From Scatomorpha sp964535405 (GTDB lineage Bacteria > Bacillota > Clostridia > Oscillospirales > Oscillospiraceae): a stretch of 29,372 nt of DNA. A program made the translations under genes and the position numbers. Positions 14,726 through 22,432 of the stretch are shown here, one piece after another. Under the pieces are notes generated by a model. That model did not search any database. It was not told the origin of the DNA and worked only from the letters and a program-made list of their open reading frames with translations. Position 1 is the first letter of the stretch; each line of letters starts with the position of its first letter. The stretch covers positions 1 to 29,372 of the forward strand of contig CAZHUG010000028.1 of assembly GCA_964535405.1 (NCBI GenBank), written 5' to 3'.

Positions 14726-16411
14726 TTAGCGGTAGGATGTGCGTTTCTCTTTCGATCTGCCGGCGCTGTAGCCCTTTCTCTTGAGCGGGCTTGCAAGCAC
14801 GACGGTTTTCGTCCTCTTGCCGCAGATTTTGATGCCCTGCATGGACTCGAGCACCTGCTCGATGTATTCGGACGAAATTCCAATCACCGACTGATTCTGA
14901 TTGACATCAATCTTTCCGAGCATTTTGCTGGAGATACCGCTGTACTCGGTTATGGCACCCACAAGATGGTTTGCGGTCGCACGGTTCGCCGTACCCACGT
15001 CGATGACCACATCCACATACGAGGACGCGGAGCGGGAGGATTTTTTCATGCCTCTCGCCGGCTCAACGCGCACGGAGCTGCGTGTGGGGGCGGTGAAAGC
15101 GACGATTTCAATCTTTTCCTTGGGGAACAGTCCCATAAGTGCGGCTGAGGCAATCTGCCCGGGGGTGTACCCTTCCGCAGTCAGCGTCTCCACCATGGAC
15201 TCATACTCCGACGTGTCCTTGGCGAGGGCGATTCGCATCTGCTCAAGGTTTTTGGTTCTCAGCCTGCTGCTGAGATCCTCCTCGGTGGGAAGTCTGACCT
15301 CCTCAATCTTGCAATTAGCCTCCCTTGCATGACGCAGCAAGGCCGAAACCTGGCGGCGTCCACAGCACAGGGTGATGGCACAGCCGGATTTACCCGCTCT
15401 GCCTGTGCGTCCGATGCGGTGCACATACTCCTCGGTCTTCATGGGAATGTCGAAATTAAATACATAGTCGATGTCATTGACGTCAATTCCTCTGGCGGCA
15501 ACGTCGGTTGCAACCAGAATGGCTACCTGACCCTGCTTGAAGCGATTCATGACCGAGGTGCGCTGTGCCTGCTTCAGATCACCGTGGATGCTCTCAGCTG
15601 CATGTCCGCCGCGGCTCAAAAACTCCGTCAGCTCATCAACCATGAGCTTGGTGTTGCAGAACACCAGCGTGCGCGTGGGCCGGTAATAGCTGAGCAGGAG
15701 CCTGAGAGATTCCTTCTTCTGCGAGGCGGGCACCTCGACGAGCCGCTGCTCTATATTCTCTATGGTGACTTGGTCTCTGTTAATTTCAATGAGCTGTGGA
15801 TCGTTCTGAAACTGCTTCGTCAGCGCCTTAATTACCGGCGGAATTGTGGCAGAGAACAAAACGGTCTGACGCTCACTGGGTGTATCCTGAAGGATAGTCT
15901 CAATCTCCTCCTTGAAGCCCATCTTGAGCATCTCGTCGGCCTCATCCAGGATGAGCATTTTGAGGTTCGCCAGATTAAGTGAACCCCGACCCATGTGGTC
16001 AATAATTCGCCCCGGCGTACCTACTACTATATTGGCATGGCGCAGCTTTATAAACTGCTGGCGCATGTCTGCGCCACCGAAGACCTCCACCTGACGGATA
16101 CCCGGTATGAAGCGAGACAGCTTCCGGATTTCATCTCCCGCCTGCATCGCCAGCTCACGCGTGGGACAAAGGATAAGCACCTGTATACTGGGCTTGTCCT
16201 CCTTCGTATCGATCGCTTCCAATGCGGGGATGGCAAAGGCAAGTGTTTTCCCCGTTCCTGTCTGAGAGCGTGCGATCACGTCCACTCCTGTGCGGATAAG
16301 GGGTATGGCGGCGGCTTGGATGGCCGTTGCCTCCGCAAAGCCCATCTCGCTTACGGCCTTCTCGATACGCGGGGATAGATCCAACTGGGAAAATAATGCA
16401 GTTTCTGTCAT
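14726..16411 (-). CDS. DEAD-box RNA helicase with DbpA-type RNA-binding domain
   Basis: A 561-residue ATP-dependent RNA helicase of the DeaD/CsdA-CshA group, acting in ribosome assembly and mRNA remodelling, often in the cold. Motifs: Q-motif near 24-33, Walker A SQTGTGKT (49-56), PTREL (83-87), TPGR (132-135), DEAD (156-159), SAT (187-189), then the helicase C-domain ending HRIGRTGRAGKSG. A C-terminal domain (about 455-540) resembles the DbpA RNA-binding fold (LVGAITEYSGISSKMLGKIDV), followed by a short basic tail. The ATG at 16411 has GAGGAG five bases before it; the open frame extends only to a TTG at 16423, inside that ribosome site. A terminator-like hairpin lies just upstream in the leader, suggesting regulated read-through. 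Confidence 0.95.
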   Translation of the reverse strand: MTETALFSQLDLSPRIEKAVSEMGFAEATAIQAAAIPLIRTGVDVIARSQTGTGKTLAFAIPALEAIDTKEDKPSIQVLILCPTRELAMQAGDEIRKLSRFIPGIRQVEVFGGADMRQQFIKLRHANIVVGTPGRIIDHMGRGSLNLANLKMLILDEADEMLKMGFKEEIETILQDTPSERQTVLFSATIPPVIKALTKQFQNDPQLIEINRDQVTIENIEQRLVEVPASQKKESLRLLLSYYRPTRTLVFCNTKLMVDELTEFLSRGGHAAESIHGDLKQAQRTSVMNRFKQGQVAILVATDVAARGIDVNDIDYVFNFDIPMKTEEYVHRIGRTGRAGKSGCAITLCCGRRQVSALLRHAREANCKIEEVRLPTEEDLSSRLRTKNLEQMRIALAKDTSEYESMVETLTAEGYTPGQIASAALMGLFPKEKIEIVAFTAPTRSSVRVEPARGMKKSSRSASSYVDVVIDVGTANRATANHLVGAITEYSGISSKMLGKIDVNQNQSVIGISSEYIEQVLESMQGIKICGKRTKTVVLASPLKRKGYSAGRSKEKRTSYR

Positions 16412-16431
16412 GTGGCTCCTCAATTCTTTTC

Positions 16432-16465
16432 AAAAATAAAAAACGGGGATGCTTTTCCCCGTTTT
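16432..16465 (-). terminator. Terminator-like hairpin in the helicase leader (candidate attenuator)
   Basis: Leftward, AAAACGGGG and CCCCGTTTT form a 9-bp stem with an 8-base loop, followed by TTTTTTATTTTT. This is an intrinsic terminator in form. It lies between the promoter at 16499-16528 and the helicase ATG at 16411, only about 20 bases before the start codon. The gene could be expressed only by read-through or by an alternative fold of the roughly 30 upstream bases. On the + strand it heads toward MarR with only GTTTTG, so it is less likely to act there. Confidence 0.7.
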
Positions 16466-16498
16466 GACTCAATATTATACAGGTTGTCGAACCGAATT

Positions 16499-16528
16499 AT
16501 TATATCATCTTATTGACGTGATTGTCAA
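16499..16528 (-). promoter_or_regulatory. Promoter of the helicase gene
   Basis: Leftward, a consensus TTGACA (16528-16523) and a consensus TATAAT (16504-16499) are separated by 18 bases. Initiation near 16492 gives a leader of about 80 bases that contains the terminator-like hairpin. Confidence 0.8.
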
Positions 16529-16618
16529 CCATTCTTTTATTATAGTCTGAAAAGCCCTATTTTAGCCTTAAAACTGACAAATTTACAATAAATGGCTCGA
16601 AATTCGACGAATATTCTC

Positions 16619-16646
16619 TTGCATTACCGGCATTCAATGCTATACT
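16619..16646 (+). promoter_or_regulatory. Promoter of the marR-ligase/acyltransferase operon
   Basis: TTGCAT (16619-16624) and TATACT (16641-16646) are spaced by 16 bases, directly before a 25-base palindrome. The start site would fall inside that palindrome. Confidence 0.6.
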
Positions 16647-16648
16647 GT

Positions 16649-16673
16649 TAACCAGTTAATTATAAACAGGTTA
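16649..16673. promoter_or_regulatory. Probable MarR operator
   Basis: A 25-base near-palindrome begins TAACCAGTT and ends AACAGGTTA; mismatches are confined to two symmetric positions and the centre. It lies two bases after the -10 box, over the predicted start site, and 28 bases before the MarR start codon. This is the usual place for MarR autorepression. Confidence 0.7.
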
Positions 16674-16700
16674 CTCAGTTGTATTGAGGTGATACGAAGC

Positions 16701-17153
16701 ATGTATAAAGAGATCAAAAGTCGGTTTATGCAGGTGCTGTTTCGCTTTAGGAAAAGCGGTTTGGATTACGTGAAGATTTCGGATCTCAACATGACCGAGC
16801 TATATGTCATGAACAGTTTATCCGAAAACCTGTTCAACGACGGGAAAAATGTTGACTTGGCGGAGATTCAAAACCACACCTATATCACGAAGGCTGCAAT
16901 ATCGAAGATGTTCAGCTCCCTTGAAAAAAAGGGCTACGTGATCCGCGAGACGGACAAAGCCAACCGGCGCAAGATCACAGTTGAGCTCACGCCCTGTGGA
17001 AAACGGGCCGTCGAGGATGCCGCCGGAACTGCCGGCGAGATATTGGATATCGTCATATCCCGACTTGGCGAGGAAAAAACATACCAGCTCATCGCGCTTT
17101 TAAATGACTTGTCGGACGTCACCGATGAAGTAAGAGCAGAGTTGGGCGCATAA
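16701..17153 (+). CDS. MarR-family transcriptional regulator
   Basis: A 150-residue winged-helix regulator. The recognition region reads YITKAAISKMFSSLEKKGYVIRE, and the wing is DKANRRKITVELT with LTPCGKRAV after it, the usual MarR arrangement. Flanking helices would form the dimer. The ATG at 16701 is preferred to the in-frame GTG at 16689 because the GTG lies within the ribosome site (GAGGTGAT). It is followed after 61 bases by the fused ligase-acyltransferase gene on the same strand. That gap contains only a small inverted repeat (ATACCG/CGGTAT, 17174-17193). It probably represses its own operon through the palindrome at 16649-16673, with an acyl-CoA or fatty acid as a plausible effector by analogy with FabT-type regulators. 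The effector is inference. Confidence 0.9.
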   Translation: MYKEIKSRFMQVLFRFRKSGLDYVKISDLNMTELYVMNSLSENLFNDGKNVDLAEIQNHTYITKAAISKMFSSLEKKGYVIRETDKANRRKITVELTPCGKRAVEDAAGTAGEILDIVISRLGEEKTYQLIALLNDLSDVTDEVRAELGA

Positions 17154-17214
17154 TATTATAGACATAACTCACGATACCGCTTATTGACGGTATGTGATTG
17201 AAAGAGGTTTATGG

Positions 17215-19755
17215 ATGAACATATACGAACGGATCAAAGCGGTAAACGCGCAAAACATGGATAAGCCCGCACTCTCCATCGCAACGGAAGGAGATCCGGG
17301 CAGCAGCTATACATACTTTGCAATGTTTAGTCACATCGAAATTTTCGCAGACAGCCTGCTCACAGCCGGAGTCACAGCCGGAGACCGGATCGCAATCGTC
17401 GCAGAAAACTGCCCTGAGTGGCCCATTGCGTACCTGGCGCTTGCGAAGATACGCGCCACGTCGGTACTGATAGACGCGAGTCTTCCGGCGGCGGAAATTA
17501 AGCAGCTGGTTGACACGGCTGATGTTTCGCTGATTCTCACCACGCCGACGCTTGTTAAACGGCTCGATATGAATCCCAAACAGCCTTTGCTCAATGTTCT
17601 GGACATCGAGTCTGCCTTTGACGGCTTTGCAAGCCGCATCGACGACGACTACGAGCCTCTGATTTCCCGCGACGAGAGCATTGCCAATATAATTTATTCC
17701 TCGGGCACGACGCGCAGTGCCGCCGGCATCATGCACACGCACGATTCTATGCTCTGCTCGACCCAGATGTGCCTGGATCAGATAAATATGCGTGCGGACG
17801 AGCGCTTTCTGGGGATATTGCCCTGCAGTCACATTTACGGCATTATCACGACCCTGATTGCGCCGCTTCTGCTCGGTTCGGAAGTGCGCTACGTCGAGGC
17901 TCTGACAGCAGAGCTGATCCTCGCCACCTTTGCCGATTATAGGCCCACCATCTTCCCCGCTGTTCCGAAGATGCTCGATCTGTTCCGGACTCAAATCCTG
18001 CGAAAGATCGAGAGTGACAAGAAAACCAAGCTGCTTTTCAACACCTTCTTCCCTGTCTGCTGCTTCCTCAAACGGAAGTTTGGCATAGATCTCGGAAAGA
18101 AGCTGTTCAAGGACATCGGAAACGGCTTTGGCGGCGCGCTGGACATTATCTGCTCTGCGGGTGCGCCTCTGGATAAGGAGACGGCTGAGTTTTACTACGG
18201 CTGCGGCATCACCCTGCTCATCACCTATGGCGCAACGGAGACAAACATCCCGACCATAGGCAACCTGCGCCATAACCTCACCAACGACACCTGCGGCACA
18301 CCTTACCCCGACGTCGAGGTGAAGGTCAATGACTCGGGAGAAATTATTATAAGATCTCCCTATATGATGAAGGGCTACTTCGGGGACGAGGAGGCTACCG
18401 CAAACGCCTTTGAGGACGGCTGGTTCCTGACCGGCGACCTCGGCTTCGTTGACGAAACCGGCCGCTATCGTGTCACCGGAAGAAGCAAGGACAACCTGGT
18501 TCTCTCCACCGGAAAAAAGGTCACTCCCGACGATATTGAGGCTCAATACGGGGCAATCCCCGGAGCTGCGGAATTTGTGGTCTGCGGAGTCCCCTGCGCC
18601 ACCGGCAGCGGCGACGAGGCGCACGCCTTTGTCGTGCTCGAGCCAAACGGCAGCCGCGAAGCCGTCACAAGGGCGCTAAGAGAAATCGGCGAGAGTCTCT
18701 CCTCCAGCATGAAGATTATGCAGACCCATTTTGTGGATTCAATTCCCCGGACCTCACTGCAGAAGCCCAAGCGCTACTTGCTCAAGAGGTCCCTGACCGA
18801 AACCTCGCCCGCGTCGCCTGTCGGTGAAGAGACTGAGCCCGTGAATGTTGAGGAGAGGATCATCTCCCTTATTTCCTCCCTGTCAAAGACCGACAAAAGC
18901 CTGCTGTCCGGTCAGACCAGGCCGTTTTCCCAGCTTGGCATCGACTCACTGAGCGCAATCGAGCTTGTTTTGCAGCTCGAGGATGTTTTTAATGTCCGTT
19001 TCGACGATACTCTGCCGAGGGAAATAAGCATCGTGGAGATCTGCCGCATCGTCGAACACAAGAAGGGGCAGAGCGCGCCCGTCAGCGAAACAAAAGGCGG
19101 TGTTTTGAGCTATCCCATGAACAAGCTCATGTCAGACTATCAGCTGTTCCGGAATTTTTGCAGATTTGCAAGATTGTTCTACAAAATATCTGTCAAGGGC
19201 GAGAGCAAAATTCCGTCGGACAGCGGATATATCATCTGCGCCAATCACTTGTCCAATTTCGACTATCTCTGGCTGTGCATAAACTTTGAGAAGGATCGCT
19301 TCAACAAGTTCTGCTGCATGGCAAAGAAGGAGCTTTTTAACGGCTCCTTCCTCAGCAACCGGCTCGCCAGGGTCTGCGGCATGATACCAGTTGACCGCGG
19401 AAATGTAAACTCGGGCCTGATGGCGCGCTGCAAGGATATGCTGCATGAAAAGTGGGGACTTTTAATTTACCCGGAGGGCACGCGAAGCAACGACGGCAAT
19501 CTCGGAACTCTCAAAAACGGAGCCGCCCAGCTAGCGCTCGACAGCAACGTGCCGATCGTTCCAGCTTTTATAAAGGGCGCACGCGAAATCTACCCGAAGG
19601 AGAAAAAGCTGCCACGCCTGTTTAACTTCAGCAAAATGGAGCGCTACCCCGTCGTGGTCGTATACGGCGAGCCCATCTATCCGCGAAACCTGAGCGTGGA
19701 ACAGCTCACGAAGCTGGTGGAGGAGTCAATGCTGTCTCTCTCCTACGCTAAATAA
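17215..19755 (+). CDS. Fused AMP-ligase / acyl-carrier / PlsC acyltransferase
   Basis: An 846-residue three-domain protein. Residues 1-525 are an AMP-forming ligase of the long-chain type: YSSGTT at 161-166, YGATE at 338-342, TGD at 406-408, GRSKDNLVLSTGKKVTPDDIE at 422-442, and a candidate A10 lysine K517. The A3 loop reads SSGTTRSAAG; the usual Gly and Lys are replaced. Residues 545-615 are an acyl carrier domain with phosphopantetheine serine S578 (LGIDSLS). Residues 635-846 are a PlsC-type acyltransferase with H678-x4-D683 (NHLSNFD) and EGTR at 754-757. A likely role is to load a free fatty acid on the built-in carrier and pass it to (lyso)phosphatidate. E. coli Aas does a related job but has the domains in the opposite order and no carrier. 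ATG 17215 follows AGAGG; an in-frame GTG at 17194 lacks a site. MarR-controlled. Confidence 0.92.
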   Translation: MNIYERIKAVNAQNMDKPALSIATEGDPGSSYTYFAMFSHIEIFADSLLTAGVTAGDRIAIVAENCPEWPIAYLALAKIRATSVLIDASLPAAEIKQLVDTADVSLILTTPTLVKRLDMNPKQPLLNVLDIESAFDGFASRIDDDYEPLISRDESIANIIYSSGTTRSAAGIMHTHDSMLCSTQMCLDQINMRADERFLGILPCSHIYGIITTLIAPLLLGSEVRYVEALTAELILATFADYRPTIFPAVPKMLDLFRTQILRKIESDKKTKLLFNTFFPVCCFLKRKFGIDLGKKLFKDIGNGFGGALDIICSAGAPLDKETAEFYYGCGITLLITYGATETNIPTIGNLRHNLTNDTCGTPYPDVEVKVNDSGEIIIRSPYMMKGYFGDEEATANAFEDGWFLTGDLGFVDETGRYRVTGRSKDNLVLSTGKKVTPDDIEAQYGAIPGAAEFVVCGVPCATGSGDEAHAFVVLEPNGSREAVTRALREIGESLSSSMKIMQTHFVDSIPRTSLQKPKRYLLKRSLTETSPASPVGEETEPVNVEERIISLISSLSKTDKSLLSGQTRPFSQLGIDSLSAIELVLQLEDVFNVRFDDTLPREISIVEICRIVEHKKGQSAPVSETKGGVLSYPMNKLMSDYQLFRNFCRFARLFYKISVKGESKIPSDSGYIICANHLSNFDYLWLCINFEKDRFNKFCCMAKKELFNGSFLSNRLARVCGMIPVDRGNVNSGLMARCKDMLHEKWGLLIYPEGTRSNDGNLGTLKNGAAQLALDSNVPIVPAFIKGAREIYPKEKKLPRLFNFSKMERYPVVVVYGEPIYPRNLSVEQLTKLVEESMLSLSYAK

Positions 19756-19768
19756 AAAGCATAAATAA

Positions 19769-19805
19769 AAAAGTCCGGGCCTCACTTAACGGGGCCCGGA
19801 CTTTT
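19769..19805. terminator. Bidirectional intrinsic terminator
   Basis: A 13-bp stem (AAAAGTCCGGGCC with GGCCCGGACTTTT) and an 11-base loop, with T-rich sequence to the right and an A-rich run to the left. It separates the convergent fusion gene (stop 19755) and ArsC-family gene (stop 19817). Confidence 0.88.
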
Positions 19806-19816
19806 ATTATTTTCAC

Positions 19817-20164
19817 TTAGAGCTTCGACTCCCATTCCGGCAGCTTGAAGCCGACCAGGACGAAGTCATCGCCGACCAGGATCGGGCGCTTCACCAGCAT
19901 TCCGTCGGTCGACAACAGTTCAAACTGTTCATCCTCGCTCATTCCCGGCAGTTTTTTCGCAAGCTCAAGGGACTTGTACACAAGGCCGCTGGTGTTGAAA
20001 AAACGCTTGAGAGGCAGGCCGCTCTTCTCATGCCACGCACGCAGCTCCGACTCTGTCGGGTTTTCCAGTTTAATGTCTCGGACAATTGCGTCTATGCCCT
20101 TCTGGGCCAGATACGCCTGCGCCTTCTTGCAGGTCGAGCATTTTGGGTAACAGACAAACAGCAT
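19817..20164 (-). CDS. ArsC/Spx-family thiol protein (YffB-like)
   Basis: A 115-residue thioredoxin-fold protein of the ArsC/Spx/MgsR family. The N-terminus MLFVCYPKCSTCKKAQAYL carries the C-x2-C pair at C9 and C12. The C-terminal segment LVKRPILVGDDFVLVGF has the family Arg-Pro motif. Members act as glutathione/thiol-dependent reductases or, in Spx, as RNA polymerase regulators. The length and lack of an Spx-like helical tail favour the YffB/ArsC-like reductase group. The ATG at 20164 has a strong AGGAGGGG ahead; the open frame continues upstream to 20293 but crosses a hairpin and that ribosome site. No ars genes are nearby, so arsenate reduction is not supported. Confidence 0.9.
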   Translation of the reverse strand: MLFVCYPKCSTCKKAQAYLAQKGIDAIVRDIKLENPTESELRAWHEKSGLPLKRFFNTSGLVYKSLELAKKLPGMSEDEQFELLSTDGMLVKRPILVGDDFVLVGFKLPEWESKL

Positions 20165-20221
20165 ACTTGTCCCCTCCTTATTTTTCCTCAGTATAGCAAC
20201 AGCAGGCACAGAAAACAAGCG

Positions 20222-20245
20222 GCCCCGGCAAAATTTTGCCGGGGC
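20222..20245 (-). terminator. Hairpin after the flavoprotein gene
   Basis: A perfect 24-bp palindrome with arms GCCCCGGCAAAA and TTTTGCCGGGGC. Leftward it is followed by CGCTTGTTTTCTG, a weak U-tract. It probably ends the flavoprotein transcript (stop at 20272) before the ArsC-family gene. Confidence 0.6.
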
Positions 20246-20271
20246 TGCTTGGCCGAGTTGATATCTATGGC

Positions 20272-20856
20272 TTACTGCGCATCTTCTGAGCACAGTTTGT
20301 TGGCAAACTCCCTGGCGTGCTGCTCCTTTTCCTCATCCATGAACGAGGTCTTATATCCCAGATGCCGCTCTGCAAACATTCCACGATATGTGAGACCCGA
20401 GTGCTTGCAGTAACGAAGCATGCCGGCTTCCCAAAGATCCGCGCCCTTTTCGGGTCTGTACCCGCAGGTCACGATCAGTGCAAGCTGCTTGCCCGCCCAA
20501 ATTGCAGGGCCTTTTTCCGCACCGTAGAATTTGTTCATTCCATACATCAGGCGGTCGATTGCGGCTTTCATAGGCGTGGTGCAATACCAGGAATATATTG
20601 GTGTTGCGAGCACAATAAGGTCGCTTGCCATGACGCCGTCAAACACTTCCTGCATATCGTCCTTCTGGACACAGCCAAAAATTGTCCAATCTTTCTGACA
20701 CGCGCGGCATGCCATGCACGGCTTTATTTCCTTGTCATGCAGCGATATCAGATTTACAGTATGGCCATTTCCCTCCATCTGAGCAATGAAGGGCCCCAGC
20801 AGCGCGGCTGTGTTTCCGTTTGGGCGCGGGCTGCCCGCCAAGATGCATACATTCAT
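20272..20856 (-). CDS. NADPH-FMN reductase / flavodoxin-fold protein with cysteine cluster
   Basis: A 194-residue flavodoxin-like protein. The FMN phosphate loop GSPRPNGNT is at 8-16 and the second flavin-contact region ATPIYSWYCTTPMKAAIDR at 84-102. Cysteines C47, C50, C53 and C62 (C-x2-C-x2-C-x8-C) are placed like the 4Fe-4S ligands of archaeal-type iron-sulfur flavoproteins, whose last spacing is usually 4-7. A cluster is therefore possible but not certain. The ATG at 20856 is preferred over an in-frame TTG at 20874, which lies over the ribosome site GGGAG. It follows the enoyl-CoA isomerase gene by 66 bases on the same strand and may share its transcript. It may be a redox carrier or quinone/nitro reductase; no substrate can be named. 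Confidence 0.88.
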   Translation of the reverse strand: MNVCILAGSPRPNGNTAALLGPFIAQMEGNGHTVNLISLHDKEIKPCMACRACQKDWTIFGCVQKDDMQEVFDGVMASDLIVLATPIYSWYCTTPMKAAIDRLMYGMNKFYGAEKGPAIWAGKQLALIVTCGYRPEKGADLWEAGMLRYCKHSGLTYRGMFAERHLGYKTSFMDEEKEQHAREFANKLCSEDAQ

Positions 20857-20922
20857 TTTTTCTTTCTCCCTCAAGTAATAAATTTAATTTTATATTTGCG
20901 CAGCGCACCGGTCTTGTCTCAT

Positions 20923-21711
20923 TTATTTGCCTGTGTAGACTGCTTTTCTCTTCTCCAAAAAGGCAGTGATGCCCTCTTTAAAATCATCGCTCTTGCTGCA
21001 CTCGTCCAGGCACTCAGACTCCAAGGCGAGATATTCCGCAAAGCCTGCATACATGCTGGCATTCATCATCTTCTTGAGTCTGGCAAACACCATGCTGGGT
21101 CCGGCAGCATATTTTGCCGCCAGCTCGTTTGCACGGGTCTCAAGCTCCTCAACAGGACAGACATAGGACACCATGCCCAGAGAAAGTGCCTCCTGTGCGC
21201 CCACGGGACGCCCGGTTGACATCAGCTCGAAAGCACGAATAGGGCCAACGATGCGAGGCAACGTGAACACACCACCTGTGTCAGGTGCAAGTCCAATGTT
21301 TACAAAGGCCTCAATAAATTTGGCGTTGTCGGCTGCGATAACAACGTCGCACGCCAAAGCCAGATTGCAGCCGCCGCCCGCAGCCGCACTATGTACCGCG
21401 CAAATAACCGGCACAGGCAGATTGCGGATTGCAGTGATGACCTCCCCAACCTTAGAGACCAGAGGTCCAAGACCAAAACCGGGCTTTTCAGACTCCTCCT
21501 TGAAAAAGCGGATGTCTCCGCCGCCACAGAAAGCCTTACCTGCACCCTTGAGGATAACAGCCTTGACGCCGCTGCCCGCCGCACACTTATTGAGTGCGTC
21601 GAGGATATCCTCCATTGACTCGAAATTCATCGGGTTGAGTGTCTTGGGCTGATTCATAACGATTGTCGCGACATTGTTCTCAACTGAAAACAGAATTGTC
21701 TTGTACTCCAT
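20923..21711 (-). CDS. Crotonase-fold enoyl-CoA isomerase (PaaG-like)
   Basis: A 262-residue crotonase-superfamily protein. The oxyanion-hole segments are FCGGGDI and HSAAAGGGCNLALACD. Both hydratase glutamates are missing: the residue after GGGC (Glu144 in rat crotonase) is Asn, and the FIEAFVNIG segment has Phe at the position of Glu164. Instead it has GLAPDTGG, with the aspartate that serves as the base in PaaG-type isomerases, and LPRIVG follows as in that group. Double-bond isomerisation of an enoyl-CoA is therefore more likely than hydration. It has its own promoter and lies about 7 kb beyond etfB, without a sigma-54 site. It may act on the same acyl-CoA pool, but membership in that pathway is inference. 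The ATG at 21711 is preceded by AAAGGAATGG. Confidence 0.88.
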   Translation of the reverse strand: MEYKTILFSVENNVATIVMNQPKTLNPMNFESMEDILDALNKCAAGSGVKAVILKGAGKAFCGGGDIRFFKEESEKPGFGLGPLVSKVGEVITAIRNLPVPVICAVHSAAAGGGCNLALACDVVIAADNAKFIEAFVNIGLAPDTGGVFTLPRIVGPIRAFELMSTGRPVGAQEALSLGMVSYVCPVEELETRANELAAKYAAGPSMVFARLKKMMNASMYAGFAEYLALESECLDECSKSDDFKEGITAFLEKRKAVYTGK

Positions 21712-21730
21712 GCTATAACCATTCCTTTCT

Positions 21731-21750
21731 GCAACGTCACGTAGCGTTGC
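21731..21750. repeat. Small hairpin in the isomerase leader
   Basis: An inverted repeat GCAACG / CGTTGC with an 8-base spacer lies just upstream of the isomerase ribosome site. It could modulate translation or be incidental. Confidence 0.4.
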
Positions 21751-21775
21751 GCTGTTGTGTTTCAGACTTACTATA

Positions 21776-21808
21776 ATTATCGAACATTATTGTTAAATTA
21801 GCAACAAT
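21776..21808 (-). promoter_or_regulatory. Promoter of the isomerase gene with overlapping inverted repeat
   Basis: Leftward, TTGCTA (21804-21799) and GATAAT (21781-21776) are 17 bases apart. An inverted repeat ATTGTT / AACAAT (21789-21794 and 21803-21808) overlaps the -35 element and could be a repressor site. The region between this gene and the rightward amidase gene (21712-21934) holds nothing else I can identify; no convincing promoter for the amidase gene was found. Confidence 0.45.
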
Positions 21809-21934
21809 TAATCGTGCTGACAATCCGTCATATCTTGCTTTTTTGAAAAAATGACCAACGCTTATATACAAGTCTTTTCCATCACGGTTGCCTCGCAAAA
21901 TACATATAGTGCTTCAAGAGGAGTTGTTGTTTTT

Positions 21935-22432
21935 ATGAGAATTAAGCAATACGATCGTGAGGCAGCCGTTGCCTATGCACATAAATGGGCGTTTTCACGC
22001 AATCCGCGATTTTATGATTTTGAGAACCTCGGCGGCGATTGCACAAACTTTGCCTCGCAGGTTCTGTACGCAGGCGGTGCCGTGATGAACAGCAGGCCGA
22101 CAGTCGGCTGGTATTACTATAACCTTAATAATCGTGCGCCCGCATGGACGGGCGTTGAATATCTCCATCGTTTTCTGGTCAATAACCGCGGGATCGGCCC
22201 CCTGGCGCAGGAGGTCGATATGTCCCTTATAAAGCCTGGCGATATTGTCCAACTATCCATGGATGGCGTCACATTCACCCACTCGCCTGTCGTCGTTTCC
22301 GTCGGCGCAGCGCCCTCTGCCTCGAACATACTTGTCGCCGCACATACCTTTGACACCGACATGCGACCACTGAACACCTACATGCACCCGTACAGACGCT
22401 ACCTGCACATCACGCATGTAAACATCCAATAG
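21935..22432 (+). CDS. Amidase_6-type (CHAP/NlpC-like) putative peptidase
   Basis: A 165-residue protein matching the Amidase_6 pattern often found in Firmicute cell-wall and spore-related proteins. YDREAAVAYAHKWAFSRNPRFYDFENLGGDCTNFASQ contains the predicted nucleophile C36, and H116 (FTHSPVVV) is the likely catalytic histidine, giving a papain-like Cys-His pair. No signal peptide is visible from this start. The ATG at 21935 is preferred because AGAGGAG lies 11 bases upstream (a little far) and the domain starts there. An upstream in-frame ATG at 21851 adds 28 residues that do not form a signal sequence and has no ribosome site. Stand-alone gene. The substrate is probably a peptide or peptidoglycan amide bond, but no natural target can be named. 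Confidence 0.8.
   Translation: MRIKQYDREAAVAYAHKWAFSRNPRFYDFENLGGDCTNFASQVLYAGGAVMNSRPTVGWYYYNLNNRAPAWTGVEYLHRFLVNNRGIGPLAQEVDMSLIKPGDIVQLSMDGVTFTHSPVVVSVGAAPSASNILVAAHTFDTDMRPLNTYMHPYRRYLHITHVNIQ

Noticed and set aside
14700..14733. Hairpins AGCTATTGATAGCT and CCGCT/AGCGG near the helicase stop as a terminator
   Set aside because: The stems are short and no T-run follows on the minus strand; they are not strong enough to call.
16440..16465. Hairpin as a terminator of a + strand transcript before marR
   Set aside because: No gene lies upstream on the + strand to be terminated and the tail there is only GTTTTG; leftward it has the long T-run.
17209..18624. 471-codon open frame antisense to the ligase-acyltransferase fusion
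   Set aside because: It lies within a gene with clear domain motifs, has no ribosome site, and its translation is Arg/Val-rich with no recognisable motif. The same applies to long antisense frames at 5976-6812 and 24639-25676.
19817..20164. Arsenate reductase / arsenic resistance
   Set aside because: The fold is ArsC-like, but there is no arsB, arsR or acr3 nearby, and the family includes non-arsenate thiol proteins.
21851..21934. N-terminal extension (signal peptide) of the Amidase_6 protein
   Set aside because: The 28 extra residues are not a signal sequence and the upstream ATG lacks a ribosome site.
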